DNA from: Streptosporangium sp. NBC_01495
Lineage (GTDB): Bacteria > Actinomycetota > Actinomycetes > Streptosporangiales > Streptosporangiaceae
Direction: 5' to 3'
Length of the DNA stretch: 64,000 bases
Assembly (NCBI RefSeq): GCF_036250735.1
Contig: NZ_CP109430.1
Location: forward strand, 1,364,001-1,428,000
Numbering within the stretch: the stretch's first letter is position 1; each line of letters opens with the position of its first letter. Below the pieces are notes generated by a model. It did not search any database. It was not told the origin of the DNA and worked only from the letters and a program-made list of their open reading frames with translations. Of the stretch, positions 6,341 through 14,799 are shown piece by piece. The position numbers were made by a program, and so were the translations under genes.

Positions 6341-8058
6341 GTCCGGCGGAGGCCCGGCCGGTGAGGACCGTGAGGGACGCGACCTTCGACGTGCTCCGCC
6401 GCACCGGCATGACCACGATCTTCGCCAACCCCGGGTCCACCGAGGTCTCCCTGCTGGCCGGGTTCCCCGACGACCTGGAGTTCGTCCTCGCCCTGCACGA
6501 GGGCTCGGTCGTCGGCATGGCCACCGGCTGGGCCATCGCGCGCGAACGGCCCGCGCTGGCGCTGCTGCACACCACGGCGGGGCTGGGCAACGCGGTCGGC
6601 GCGATCGCGACCGCCAGGGTGAACCGGGCGCCGCTGGTGGTGCTGGTCGGGCAGCAGGACCGCAGGCACCTCGCGCTGGAGCCCTTCCTGACCGGGCGCC
6701 TCGCCGGTCTCGCCGGTGACTACCCGGTCCGGGTCGACCAGCCGGCCCGCGCCCAGGACGTACCGGGGGCGGTGGCCAGGGCCTGCCACGAGGCGGTCAC
6801 CTCACGCGGCCCCGCGCTGGTCGTGGTCCCGATGGACGACTGGTCCGCGCCCGCCGACGACGACTGGTCACTCCCGCCGGAGGATGGCGCGGGTGCCGGT
6901 CGCGCGGGAGGCGGGACCGCGGCGTCGTCGCGGGGCACCGGTCGTGCGGGGGGCGGGATGCTCGCGGCGCCGCTGCGGGTCATCCGGCCCACCGCCGTCG
7001 CCGACGCCGACCTGGAACCCCTCGTCGCCCTGCTGGCAGAGGCCCGCTCGCCCGTGCTGGTCGTCGGTGCCGGAGCGGACTCGGCCGAGGCGTGGCGGGC
7101 GCTGACCGCGCTCGCCGAGCGGCTGCGCTGCCCGGTCTGGCAGGAGTCGTTCGGCGCCCGCGCCGGGTTCCCGCAGGACCACCCGCAGTTCGCCGGGATC
7201 CTGCCCGCGGGCCGGTCGCGGCTGAGGGAGGTCCTGGCCGGGCATGACGCGGTCCTCACCGCCGGGGCGCCGGTGTTCCGCCAGTACCCCTACGAGCCCG
7301 GTCCGCTGGTCGCGCCGGGTACCGCCGTGGCCGTCGTCACCGACGACCCGGCCGAGGCGCACCGCAGCCCCGCCGACCTGGCCCTGCTGGCCTCGCCCGC
7401 GGTCGTCTGCGCCCGCCTCGCCGCGCTGCTGCCCGCCCGTTCCACCGCGGTGCCGCCGCTGCCGCCGCGCGCGCTGCCGCCCGACCCGCCCCTACGCGAC
7501 GAGCCGCTGCGGGCCGCGCACGTCCTGCACGAGCTGGCCCTGCGTCTGGCGCCCGAGACCGTGGTCGTCGAGGAGACGCCGTCCTCCCGTCCCGACCTGC
7601 ACCGCCTGCTCCCCGCCCGGCGACCGCTGGGCTTCCTGTCGGCCGCCATGGGCGGGCTCGGCTTCGCGCTGCCCGCCGCGGTCGGCCTGCGGATGGCCGC
7701 GCCGGACCGTCCGGTGGTGGCGGTCGTGGGCGACGGCTCCGCCCTGTACGGGATCCAGGCGCTGTGGAGCGCGGCGCACTACGGGGTGGGCGCCCTGTTC
7801 GTGGTGCTCGCCAACGGCCGGTACGCGGTCATGGACCGGCTGGCGGAGCGGGCCGACGTGGGCAAGGCGCCCTGGCCGCCGTTCACCGAGGTGCGCATGG
7901 CGGGCATGGCGAGGTCGCTGGGGTGCCCGGCGCGGCGGGTGGAGGCCTACTACGAGCTGGCCGACGTGCTGGACGAGGTGGTCCCGGGACTCGCGGGGCG
8001 GCGCGAACCGCTGCTGCTCGACGTGGCGGTCGTGCCCGACCCGGACTTCCAGCCGTGA
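6337..8058 (+). CDS. mdlC: Thiamine-diphosphate-dependent benzoylformate decarboxylase
   Basis: A 573-residue ThDP enzyme. N-P-G-S-T-E-V-S carries the Ser equivalent to Ser26 of Pseudomonas BFD, L-H-E-G-S the cofactor-activating Glu, and L-L-H-T-T-A-G-L-G-N-A the catalytic His70 equivalent. The C-terminal ThDP motif is G-D-G-S-A-L-Y ending in L-A-N-G-R-Y. The reaction is arylglyoxylate to arylaldehyde plus CO2 in the cytosol, as in the mandelate pathway. The family is ~530 residues. The surplus is a Gly/Ala/Arg linker near residues 185-208 (two copies of G-R-A-G-G-G) between the Pyr and middle domains. It is translationally coupled to the ABC remnant before it and followed by the aldehyde dehydrogenase. 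A para-hydroxylated substrate is possible, since the neighbouring pathway is the protocatechuate branch. Confidence 0.9.
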   Translation: MSPAEARPVRTVRDATFDVLRRTGMTTIFANPGSTEVSLLAGFPDDLEFVLALHEGSVVGMATGWAIARERPALALLHTTAGLGNAVGAIATARVNRAPLVVLVGQQDRRHLALEPFLTGRLAGLAGDYPVRVDQPARAQDVPGAVARACHEAVTSRGPALVVVPMDDWSAPADDDWSLPPEDGAGAGRAGGGTAASSRGTGRAGGGMLAAPLRVIRPTAVADADLEPLVALLAEARSPVLVVGAGADSAEAWRALTALAERLRCPVWQESFGARAGFPQDHPQFAGILPAGRSRLREVLAGHDAVLTAGAPVFRQYPYEPGPLVAPGTAVAVVTDDPAEAHRSPADLALLASPAVVCARLAALLPARSTAVPPLPPRALPPDPPLRDEPLRAAHVLHELALRLAPETVVVEETPSSRPDLHRLLPARRPLGFLSAAMGGLGFALPAAVGLRMAAPDRPVVAVVGDGSALYGIQALWSAAHYGVGALFVVLANGRYAVMDRLAERADVGKAPWPPFTEVRMAGMARSLGCPARRVEAYYELADVLDEVVPGLAGRREPLLLDVAVVPDPDFQP

Positions 8059-8110
8059 CAGCCACGACAGCCGTGACAGCTGTGATCCTGACCATGACAG
8101 AGGAGACACT

Positions 8111-9571
8111 ATGACGCTCATGGACGCCAAGACATGGACCGGGCAGGTCTTCGGGAACGGCTGGGTCACCTCGCGCGCGGGCGACGTGGCCGTGGTCGAG
8201 CCCGCCACCGGCGCGGAGCTCGGCCGGGTCGGCGTGGCCGGGGTCGAGGATGTGGCGGCGGCGGCCGTGCGCGCCGTACGGACACAGCGGGAGTGGGCGG
8301 CGACCTCGTTCGAGGAGCGGGCGGCCGTGCTGCGGCGGGCCGGGAGGCTGTTCGAGGAGCACGCGGAGGAGATCCAGGACTGGCTGGTCCGCGAGGCCGG
8401 ATCGATCCGGCCCAAGGCTGGTGTGGAGACGCACGTCGCGGCGCAGGAGTGCCACGAGGCCGCCGCGCTGGCGTCCCAGCCGTTGGGGGAGATCCTGCCG
8501 ACCGTCAAGCGGCGGCTCAGCCTGGCCCGGCGGGTACCTGCCGGGGTGGTCGGCGTGATCTCCCCGTTCAACTTCCCGCTGGTCCTCGCCATCCGCTCGG
8601 TCGCCCCGGCGCTCGCCCTGGGGAACGCGGTGATCCTCAAGCCCGACCCGCGCACCGCCGTCTCCGGGGGTGTCGCCATCGCCCGCGTCTTCGAGGAGGC
8701 GGGACTGCCGTCCGGCCTGCTCCACGTGCTGCCGGGAGGGGTGGCGGTGGGGCAGGCGCTGGTCGGCGACCCGCTGGTACGGGTGATCTCCTTCACCGGC
8801 TCGACCTCGGCCGGGCGCGCGGTCGGTGAGGCGTGCGGGCGGCTGCTCAAGCGGGCACACCTGGAACTCGGCGGCAACAGCGCGCTGATCGTCCTGGACG
8901 ACGCCGACCTGGACCTCGCGGTCTCGGCGGGTGCGTGGGGCTCGTTCCTGCACCAGGGGCAGATCTGCATGACCACCGGACGCCATCTGGTGCACTCCTC
9001 GATCGCGGAGGAGTACGTGGCCCGGCTCGCGGAGAAGGCCGACCACCTGCCGGTCGGCGACCCGGCGGGCGGGCAGGTCGCGCTCGGCCCGCTGATCGAC
9101 GCCGGTCAGCGGGACAAGGTCCACGGCCTGGTCACCGCGAGCGTCGACGCCGGGGCACGGCTGGCGGCGGGCGGCACCTACGAGGGACTCTTCTACCGGC
9201 CCACGGTCCTGGCCGACCTGCCCGCGCGCGCTCCCGCGTACGCCCAGGAGGTGTTCGGCCCGGTGGCGCCCGTCATGCCGTTCTCCACGGTCGAGGAGGC
9301 CGCCGCGCTGGCGTCCGACAGCGAGTACGGCCTGTCGCTGGGCATCCTGACGCGCGACGCGATGCGGGGCCTGGCGCTGGCCGACCTCGTTCCCACCGGG
9401 ATCGTGCACATCAACGACCAGACGGTGGACGACGAGGCGGTGGCTCCGTTCGGCGGGGTCGGGGCGTCGGGGACCGGCTCGCGCTTCGGCGGGGGACGGG
9501 CCAACATCGAGGCCTTCACCGAGACCCGCTGGGTGACGATGCAAGGAAATATCGCGACGTATCCCTTCTGA
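8111..9571 (+). CDS. NAD(P)+-dependent benzaldehyde-type aldehyde dehydrogenase
   Basis: A 486-residue aldehyde dehydrogenase with the general-base Glu in H-L-E-L-G-G-N-S-A, the catalytic Cys in G-Q-I-C-M-T-T, and the cofactor loop F-T-G-S-T-S-A-G-R. 'ELGGNSALIVL' and 'GQICMTTGRH' are the forms found in benzaldehyde dehydrogenases (XylC/MdlD-like class). The ATG at 8111 follows GAGGAG by six bases, 52 bp after the decarboxylase gene. Together the two enzymes would convert an arylglyoxylate to an aromatic acid feeding the beta-ketoadipate pathway. The substrate is inferred from the partner gene. Confidence 0.9.
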   Translation: MTLMDAKTWTGQVFGNGWVTSRAGDVAVVEPATGAELGRVGVAGVEDVAAAAVRAVRTQREWAATSFEERAAVLRRAGRLFEEHAEEIQDWLVREAGSIRPKAGVETHVAAQECHEAAALASQPLGEILPTVKRRLSLARRVPAGVVGVISPFNFPLVLAIRSVAPALALGNAVILKPDPRTAVSGGVAIARVFEEAGLPSGLLHVLPGGVAVGQALVGDPLVRVISFTGSTSAGRAVGEACGRLLKRAHLELGGNSALIVLDDADLDLAVSAGAWGSFLHQGQICMTTGRHLVHSSIAEEYVARLAEKADHLPVGDPAGGQVALGPLIDAGQRDKVHGLVTASVDAGARLAAGGTYEGLFYRPTVLADLPARAPAYAQEVFGPVAPVMPFSTVEEAAALASDSEYGLSLGILTRDAMRGLALADLVPTGIVHINDQTVDDEAVAPFGGVGASGTGSRFGGGRANIEAFTETRWVTMQGNIATYPF

Positions 9572-9593
9572 GAACCGACGTATCCCCGCTGAA

Positions 9594-9613
9594 GTCCAGA
9601 TCGCGATCTGGAC
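9594..9613. promoter_or_regulatory. 20-bp perfect palindrome GTCCAGATCGCGATCTGGAC
   Basis: It lies 22 bp after the aldehyde dehydrogenase stop and is followed by two direct copies of GGACAYCCGCATGGCCGGGAT. It could be a terminator stem (no T-run follows) or the operator for the downstream MFS gene. The remaining 235 bp to 9848 hold no gene I can support. Confidence 0.45.
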
Positions 9614-9848
9614 ATCCGCATGGCCGGGATCTGGACACCCGCATGGCCGGGATTTGTTCTCGGCGGACACCGGCCGGACCGGAATCCGTGACCGATGTGT
9701 GCCGGGAGAGGCGGGTGTGCTGAGAGAGGCGAAACCCATGGCCAATGTGCGCGGGGAGGGGCGAACGGGCGGAAATGTGGCCTATTTACACGGTGGTTAA
9801 CCAGGCCGTTTATGGGACAGTTGAGCTGTGTTCGAGCGGGGAGTCAGT

Positions 9849-11057
9849 ATGTCGCGAGTGTCGCGGATGTTGCTCATTGCCGGGTTCGTTCTCGCCGCCC
9901 TCAATTTGCGGCCCGCGCTGGCGGGTTTCTCCCCCGTACTGGACGAGATCATGGAGGATCTCGGGCTGAGCGCCGCCGGGGGAGGGGCGATCACCACGGT
10001 CATGGTGGTCTGCCTTGGCGTGCTGGGCCCGCTCGCCCCTCTGCTCGCCAGCCGCTTCGGCCTGGACCGCACGCTCATGGCCGGGCTGCTGATTTTGGCC
10101 GTGGGCGTGGTGCTGCGCAGCACGGGAAGCGTCCCCGCCCTCTACGCGGGCGCGGCCGTCGCCGGTACGGCCATCGCGGTGATGAACGTCGCGATGCCCG
10201 GCGTGGTCAAACAGCACTTCCCCTCGAAGGTCGGGCCGTTCACCGCGATCTACGTCTCCGGCCTGGTGATGGGCGCCGCCATGGCGTCCGGTTCGGTGGT
10301 CCCGATCGAGCGGGCCACGGGGCTCGGCTGGCGCGAGGTGACCGCGATGACCGCGATCCCGGCCCTGGCGGCGGCGGCGCTCTGGCTGCCCCAGGCGCTG
10401 CGCCGCCCGGCCCGCCCCGAGGTCGGGCCCAGGCCGTTCGCCCTGCTGCTCCGCAGCCGGGTGACCTGGTACGTCACCGTCTACATGGGCGTGCAGTCGA
10501 TGACCTTCTACATCATGCTGGCCTGGATACCGACGATCTTCAAGGACGCGGGACTCCCCGCAGACCAGGCCGGATACATGCTCAGCCTCACCAGCCTGGC
10601 CCAGGTGGCGGCCACGCTGACCGTCCCGGTGCTCGCCGGGCGGGCCCGGTCGCAGGTGCCGTACGTCACCGCCGCGACCATTCTCACGACCGCCGGATAC
10701 CTCGGCGTGCTGATAGCTCCGGCCGACTTCCCGTGGCTCTGGATGATCATCCTTGGCCTGGGACAGGGCGCCTCGATCGCGCTGGCCCTGCTCATCATCG
10801 CGCTCCGCGCGCCGGACCCGGTCTCGGTGACCGCGCTGTCGGCCGTCGCCCAGTCCGCCGGATACACGCTGGCCGCGCTCGGGCCGCTTCTGATCGGCGT
10901 GCTCTACCAGTTCTCCGGCGGCTGGACGGTGCCGCTGCTGACCGGGCTCGGCGTGTGCGTCCTGCAACTGGCGACCGGCCTCCTGGCGGGACGCCCGGTC
11001 GAGGTCACCCGCCCGGCCGAACCCCGCGCGGTCGAGGAGTCCCCCTCCCTGGCCTGA
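9849..11057 (+). CDS. MFS transporter, CynX/NimT family
   Basis: A 402-residue integral membrane protein with about twelve hydrophobic segments and the family's A-A-L-N-L-R-P-A-L-A near the N-terminus (the 'NLRP' motif of CynX/NimT/YeaN transporters). These carriers include cyanate and 2-nitroimidazole transporters, but substrates are rarely known. The ATG at 9849 follows GGGGAG at a normal distance. The last ~110 codons are duplicated, with roughly 90% identity by eye, at 27960-28280 on the other side of the accessory island. The gene is intact here, so it marks the left border of that island. Whether it imports an aromatic acid for the upstream operon is speculation. Confidence 0.9.
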   Translation: MSRVSRMLLIAGFVLAALNLRPALAGFSPVLDEIMEDLGLSAAGGGAITTVMVVCLGVLGPLAPLLASRFGLDRTLMAGLLILAVGVVLRSTGSVPALYAGAAVAGTAIAVMNVAMPGVVKQHFPSKVGPFTAIYVSGLVMGAAMASGSVVPIERATGLGWREVTAMTAIPALAAAALWLPQALRRPARPEVGPRPFALLLRSRVTWYVTVYMGVQSMTFYIMLAWIPTIFKDAGLPADQAGYMLSLTSLAQVAATLTVPVLAGRARSQVPYVTAATILTTAGYLGVLIAPADFPWLWMIILGLGQGASIALALLIIALRAPDPVSVTALSAVAQSAGYTLAALGPLLIGVLYQFSGGWTVPLLTGLGVCVLQLATGLLAGRPVEVTRPAEPRAVEESPSLA

Positions 11058-11079
11058 CGTACCGGGGGCCCGGACGAGA

Positions 11080-11150
11080 GGAGCCGCTGCTCGACGTGCT
11101 CGGCTGGCACGGTTGGCGCGGGAGCCGGGACCCGGTCTTCATCCAGTCTT
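11080..11150 (+). pseudogene. 71-bp fragment of the glpQ-like phosphodiesterase gene
   Basis: This stretch matches bases 30721-30791 of the intact phosphodiesterase gene with only about five differences, including the codons for G-S-R-D-P-V-F-I-Q-S. It begins 22 bp after the MFS stop and ends where the accessory island begins. It is too short to be functional and reads as a recombination scar. The 95 bp between it and the end of the KdsB-like gene contain nothing recognisable. Confidence 0.8.
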
Positions 11151-11245
11151 TAGGGCCGATTGCCCTCTACAGCAAGCCCAAGTGGGACATCCATGACAGA
11201 CAGGCTGCCCTCACGGAAGCGCACGAGGCATGGCTTTCACAGAGG

Positions 11246-12016
11246 TCAACTACTGTCAGTATCGGTTGAAGAGTCCGCCCGCAAGGCCAGACAGGCATGT
11301 CTGAGATCTTCCGGAGTGTCCACAGCGATGCCGTCGTCCTCAACGAGCAGGATCCTGACTTCCATGGAGTTTTCGAGGAAGCGGAGCATCTCGACGCCTT
11401 CGGCCTGTTCGAGCACGCCCTGGGGCAGCGCACGGAACGCCTCAAGAGCGGCGGCGGTGAACCCGTACAGGCCCAGTTGCCGAACGTAGGCGGGACGCGA
11501 GCCGCGAGGATACGGAATGGGCTGCCGGGAGAACATCAGAGCGGCGCCGTCAGCGCGAGTGACGACTTTGACCACGTTGTGGTCCAGGACCGCGGCGGCC
11601 TCCCGTAGAGGGGCGCAGGCATTGACGGCGGCGACCGACGGATCCGAGAGCGCGAGAGCGTGGGAAACCGCGTCGATCGCGGCCGGAGAGACGAAGGGTT
11701 CGTCGCCCTGGACGTTGAGGTAGCCGTCCGCCTTCAGGTAACGGAGACATTCGGCGACTCGATCAGTGCCGGTGAGGTGGTCTCGGGTCAGCAGGCAGGC
11801 CATGTCGAGCCGACGGCATGCCTCCTGAATGCGCGCGTCGTCGGTGGCGATGAAGGTTTCCGCGATGCGCTCAGCCTTCTGGCAGCGTTGGTAGACATGC
11901 CACATCAGGGGCTTGTCGCCCAGGAGCGCGAGAGGCTTTCCGGGGAACCTGGTCGAGCCGTACCGGCAGGGGATCACGGCGACATGGCGCGGGGTGGCGC
12001 CTCCTGATGAGTGCAT
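11246..12016 (-). CDS. kdsB: CMP-3-deoxy-manno-octulosonate cytidylyltransferase (KdsB) family protein
   Basis: A 256-residue CMP-sugar synthetase. Family landmarks are V-I-P-C-R-Y-G-S-T-R-F-P-G-K-P-L (CTP-binding loop), L-T-G-T-D-R-V-A-E, N-V-Q-G-D-E-P-F-V, M-F-S-R-Q-P-I-P-Y, L-G-L-Y-G-F and V-D-T-P-E-D-L at the C-terminus. All match KdsB rather than the NeuA/sialate branch. KdsB activates Kdo (or 8-amino-Kdo, or related ulosonates) as the CMP ester. Kdo belongs to Gram-negative lipopolysaccharide, and no kdsA or kdsD lies in the window, so the substrate here is probably another acidic sugar or nucleoside precursor. It is the last gene of the leftward island operon, 26 bp after the Nudix gene. 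Confidence 0.88.
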   Translation of the reverse strand: MHSSGGATPRHVAVIPCRYGSTRFPGKPLALLGDKPLMWHVYQRCQKAERIAETFIATDDARIQEACRRLDMACLLTRDHLTGTDRVAECLRYLKADGYLNVQGDEPFVSPAAIDAVSHALALSDPSVAAVNACAPLREAAAVLDHNVVKVVTRADGAALMFSRQPIPYPRGSRPAYVRQLGLYGFTAAALEAFRALPQGVLEQAEGVEMLRFLENSMEVRILLVEDDGIAVDTPEDLRHACLALRADSSTDTDSS

Positions 12017-12042
12017 GGGGATGGCTCCTGGATAGAGAAGGT

Positions 12043-12615
12043 CTACGAGGACAGGAGCGTCGCGAGCTTCACCGCGACGCTGGGTGATGAGCAGTCAACG
12101 GGCTTCAACCAGCGATAACCACCGACCTCCTCGGGTTGCAGGGTGATGTGGAGGCCCTGTCGGTCGGTGGTCCGGAACGCGAAGCGGAAGTCGAAGTGCG
12201 AGTGCTCGGGTTCGGCCTTGGCCGGATTGGCAGGGATGGTGTGGATGTTGATGTCCAGCGGTACCCCGTCCATGACAGGGTCACGGTTGGCCGTGTCCGC
12301 GAGGATGCCGGTCTCTTCGGTGAGTTCACGGAGCGCCGCAGCCTGGAGGTCGGCATCGGCGTCTTCCAGGTGACCACCCGGCAGGAGAAGTAGGCCCAGG
12401 GTGTTGTGGTGAATGTGCAGGACCTGTCCACTCAGGTCGATCAGTACGGCGCTGCAGGTCACGTGGCCGGTGAAGGTGCTGCGACTGACGAGGGGACCCC
12501 GCCTGGCCAGACCGTCGGTCAACGGGCTGAGGGCCACACGCTCGCTCGGGTGCCTTACGAGATAGGCATCGAGAGTGGCGCGGATGTGGTCATGGCTGAT
12601 GGGCACGCGGGTCAC
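12043..12615 (-). CDS. Nudix hydrolase
   Basis: A 190-residue protein with a Nudix box in the variant spacing common in actinobacteria: G-G-H-L-E-D-A-D, then R-E-L-T-E-E-T-G. The REx2EExG core glutamates that bind metal are intact. Nudix enzymes hydrolyse nucleoside diphosphates linked to another group. Within this cluster a role in cleaving a nucleotide or nucleotide-sugar intermediate, or removing the final pyrophosphate, is plausible but inferred. Its GTG/ATG start overlaps the stop of the preceding SAHH-like gene by 4 bp. Confidence 0.88.
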   Translation of the reverse strand: MTRVPISHDHIRATLDAYLVRHPSERVALSPLTDGLARRGPLVSRSTFTGHVTCSAVLIDLSGQVLHIHHNTLGLLLLPGGHLEDADADLQAAALRELTEETGILADTANRDPVMDGVPLDINIHTIPANPAKAEPEHSHFDFRFAFRTTDRQGLHITLQPEEVGGYRWLKPVDCSSPSVAVKLATLLSS

Positions 12616-13733
12616 CTCTTGAAGTAGTCGAGCCAGATCTCGGCGATGATCTGGCGCGCGTCCGGGGAGAGTTCATGCAGGCCCGGGGCATGGTCGTCGC
12701 TGGACAGGAGGGCGGTGACGGCGAGGATCTCGGCCTGTACGAGGTGGATGTAGGGGCCGACCGTCGCGCCGTGCAGGAAGTTGACGGCGTTGCCGTCGGC
12801 CAGGACGTAGAAGTAGTGGCCGGTGGTGGAGTAGCGGCTGAGATGGGGGCCGACCTCGGTACGGCGGTAGAGAGGCGCGAGGGCGGTCAGTTCGAGTTCG
12901 TCCTCGGAGGAGGTGACCGAGGCGATGTAGGCGCCGTTCGGAAGTGCGGTGAAGTTCTCGTGCTTCAGGGCGAGGTTTCCGGTGGCGCACACGATGAGTC
13001 CGCAGCCGCGGATGGCCTCGGCACGGGTGTTCAAGACGTGGAAGCCGTGGGAACGGGCGTGGACCCGTTTGACCGGGTCGTCGTCGTAGATGGTGACGCG
13101 GACGTTCTTGGCATGGAGCATCCGGGCGATGGAGTTGCCCAGCTTGCCGTACCCGATGACGCAGGCGTCGAGGCTGCCAAGAATGTCACCGCGGGAGCGG
13201 ATCAGGGCCTCGGTGGAGAAGACGATCGAGTGGCCGACCAGATGGTCTTCGGGCTCCTTGAGCGGGGAGCGGGCCACGGAGTAGACGGGGCAGGGCAGTT
13301 TGTCGAGCGCGAGGTAGCGCTGCAGACCGTTCTCCGTGTCTTCGATGACGCCCCGGATCCGGCCGGAGAACTGCGCGCAGATTGCCTCCAGGCCGACGGC
13401 GAAGTAGCCACCGATGTCGAGAATCAGCAGGTCCCGACCGGCAGAGGTTTCCTCCAGGTAGTTCAGCGCGGCGGCGGGGTCGGCGAACCGGGCCCGGCTG
13501 AGCAGGTCGAGCGTGAAGTGCTTGCGGGCCTCCGCCGCAGCTGACTCGAAGATCGACTTAGGCTTGGGGAGCACTGCCGCAACGTGGGTCAGACGGGCCA
13601 TCGCGTGGAGGAAGGCCGGGCGTTCGGCGAGCAGGTGCGTGATGATCACGGAGGAGACCGGCTCAGGGTCGGGGAAGCGCTCGGTGACGCGCCGGAAGAA
13701 GGCGTCCAACCGGGCTTTCTCGAAGCTCTCCAC
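12612..13733 (-). CDS. S-adenosylhomocysteine hydrolase-like NAD-binding protein
   Basis: A 373-residue homologue of adenosylhomocysteinase, shorter than the usual 430-480. The Rossmann NAD site is clear at V-I-G-Y-G-K-L-G-N-S-I-A-R, followed by Y-D-D-D-P-V-K-R. An upstream segment L-D-I-G-G-Y and G-V-I-E-D-T-E-N-G-L corresponds to the substrate-domain 'DDGGD...GISEETTTGV' region. The segment normally holding the catalytic Lys/Asp pair (N-D-S-V-T-K-S-K-F-D-N) reads E-D-H-L-V-G-H-S-I-V-F-S-T and lacks both. It is therefore unlikely to hydrolyse SAH. SAHH homologues can perform redox-assisted chemistry on other nucleosides (the angustmycin pathway has one acting as a dehydratase), which fits a nucleoside cluster. 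It overlaps the Nudix gene by 4 bp. Confidence 0.82.
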   Translation of the reverse strand: MESFEKARLDAFFRRVTERFPDPEPVSSVIITHLLAERPAFLHAMARLTHVAAVLPKPKSIFESAAAEARKHFTLDLLSRARFADPAAALNYLEETSAGRDLLILDIGGYFAVGLEAICAQFSGRIRGVIEDTENGLQRYLALDKLPCPVYSVARSPLKEPEDHLVGHSIVFSTEALIRSRGDILGSLDACVIGYGKLGNSIARMLHAKNVRVTIYDDDPVKRVHARSHGFHVLNTRAEAIRGCGLIVCATGNLALKHENFTALPNGAYIASVTSSEDELELTALAPLYRRTEVGPHLSRYSTTGHYFYVLADGNAVNFLHGATVGPYIHLVQAEILAVTALLSSDDHAPGLHELSPDARQIIAEIWLDYFKR

Positions 13734-13766
13734 GAGGAACTCCCTTGGTAGTCGGGTGGTGTGTGC

Positions 13767-14768
13767 TCAGACGGCGGCGTGCTGATGGGAGGCGAGCCAG
13801 TCCAGTTGCGCGGCCATTCCGGTGGCCAGGTCGACGCGGGGGTGCCAGCTCAGCAGGCATCGCGCGCTGCGGGGATCGGCATGGGTGGTGGGGACGTCGC
13901 CGTTACGGGTGCTGGCCGTCTCGACTCGCACCGGCTGTCCGGTGAGCCGGCGAGCGAGGGCGATGACCTCGTTCAGGGAGGTGGTGATGCCTCCACCAAC
14001 ATTGATCACGCTGTTGTCGGCAGGGACCGTTGCGGCAGCGATGGTCGCGGCGACGACATCGGTGACGTAGGTGAAGTCACGGCGCTGGCTGCCGTCGCCG
14101 AAGAGCCGGACAGCCCGTCCGTTCAGAGCCGCGGTGAGAACACGGTGAATGAACATGTCCTCGCGCTGGCGCGGGCCGAAAACGGTGAAGTAGCGCAGTG
14201 CCACGACACTGGTGGCGCAGTCGGGGCGAGCGGCATGTGCCAGGCAGAGTTGTTCCTCGGCGAGTTTGGTGACCGCGTACGGCGAGGCGGGCCGTGGATG
14301 GTCGGTTTCTTTGCTCGGAGTACCGTCGGTGGCCCCGTAGACGCTGGAAGAAGAGGCAACGACGAGCCGCGGGATACGGAGCCGAGTGGCGGCTTCCATG
14401 ATCCGTTGGGTGGCGAGGATGTTACAGGCGACGTAGTCGCCGAACTGCGGGCCCCAGGAAGGCCGGACGCCAGGGATGCCGGCGAGGTGGAATACCGCGT
14501 CCGCGTCGAGCAGGAGGGGCTCGACGGCGCAGGTAAGCAGGTCTGCGGTGATGAAAATGAACCCGGGGTGGTCATGCATGGCGGCCAGGTTCGCGGCGGC
14601 GGCATGGTCGGCTCCGGCATCGCGGCGATCCACTCCGATCACGGTCGCACCGTGCTGGAGCAGGGCCAGTGCCAGATGGGAGCCGATGAACCCGGCGCTG
14701 CCGGTGACGACGGCTCGGCGCGGTGTTCTCAGGCTCGCGCCGGAAAAAGGCAACGGGGCCTCGGGCAT
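13767..14768 (-). CDS. NAD-dependent nucleotide-sugar epimerase/dehydratase
   Basis: A 333-residue extended SDR. The N-terminal NAD site is V-V-T-G-S-A-G-F-I-G-S-H-L. The catalytic S-S-S-V-Y-G and Y-A-V-T-K (YxxxK) are present, then R-Y-F-T-V-F-G-P-R-Q-R and the substrate region R-D-F-T-Y-V-T-D-V-V. This places it with UDP-glucose/glucuronate 4-epimerase-like enzymes acting on NDP-sugars in the cytosol. The ATG at 14768 follows AGGAGA at eight bases. It lies 31 bp after an APH-fold kinase gene and upstream of the SAHH-like gene. Which sugar it acts on is unknown. Confidence 0.9.
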   Translation of the reverse strand: MPEAPLPFSGASLRTPRRAVVTGSAGFIGSHLALALLQHGATVIGVDRRDAGADHAAAANLAAMHDHPGFIFITADLLTCAVEPLLLDADAVFHLAGIPGVRPSWGPQFGDYVACNILATQRIMEAATRLRIPRLVVASSSSVYGATDGTPSKETDHPRPASPYAVTKLAEEQLCLAHAARPDCATSVVALRYFTVFGPRQREDMFIHRVLTAALNGRAVRLFGDGSQRRDFTYVTDVVAATIAAATVPADNSVINVGGGITTSLNEVIALARRLTGQPVRVETASTRNGDVPTTHADPRSARCLLSWHPRVDLATGMAAQLDWLASHQHAAV

Positions 14769-14799
14769 GAGAAAGTCTCCTGCTTGATGGATGACGTGG

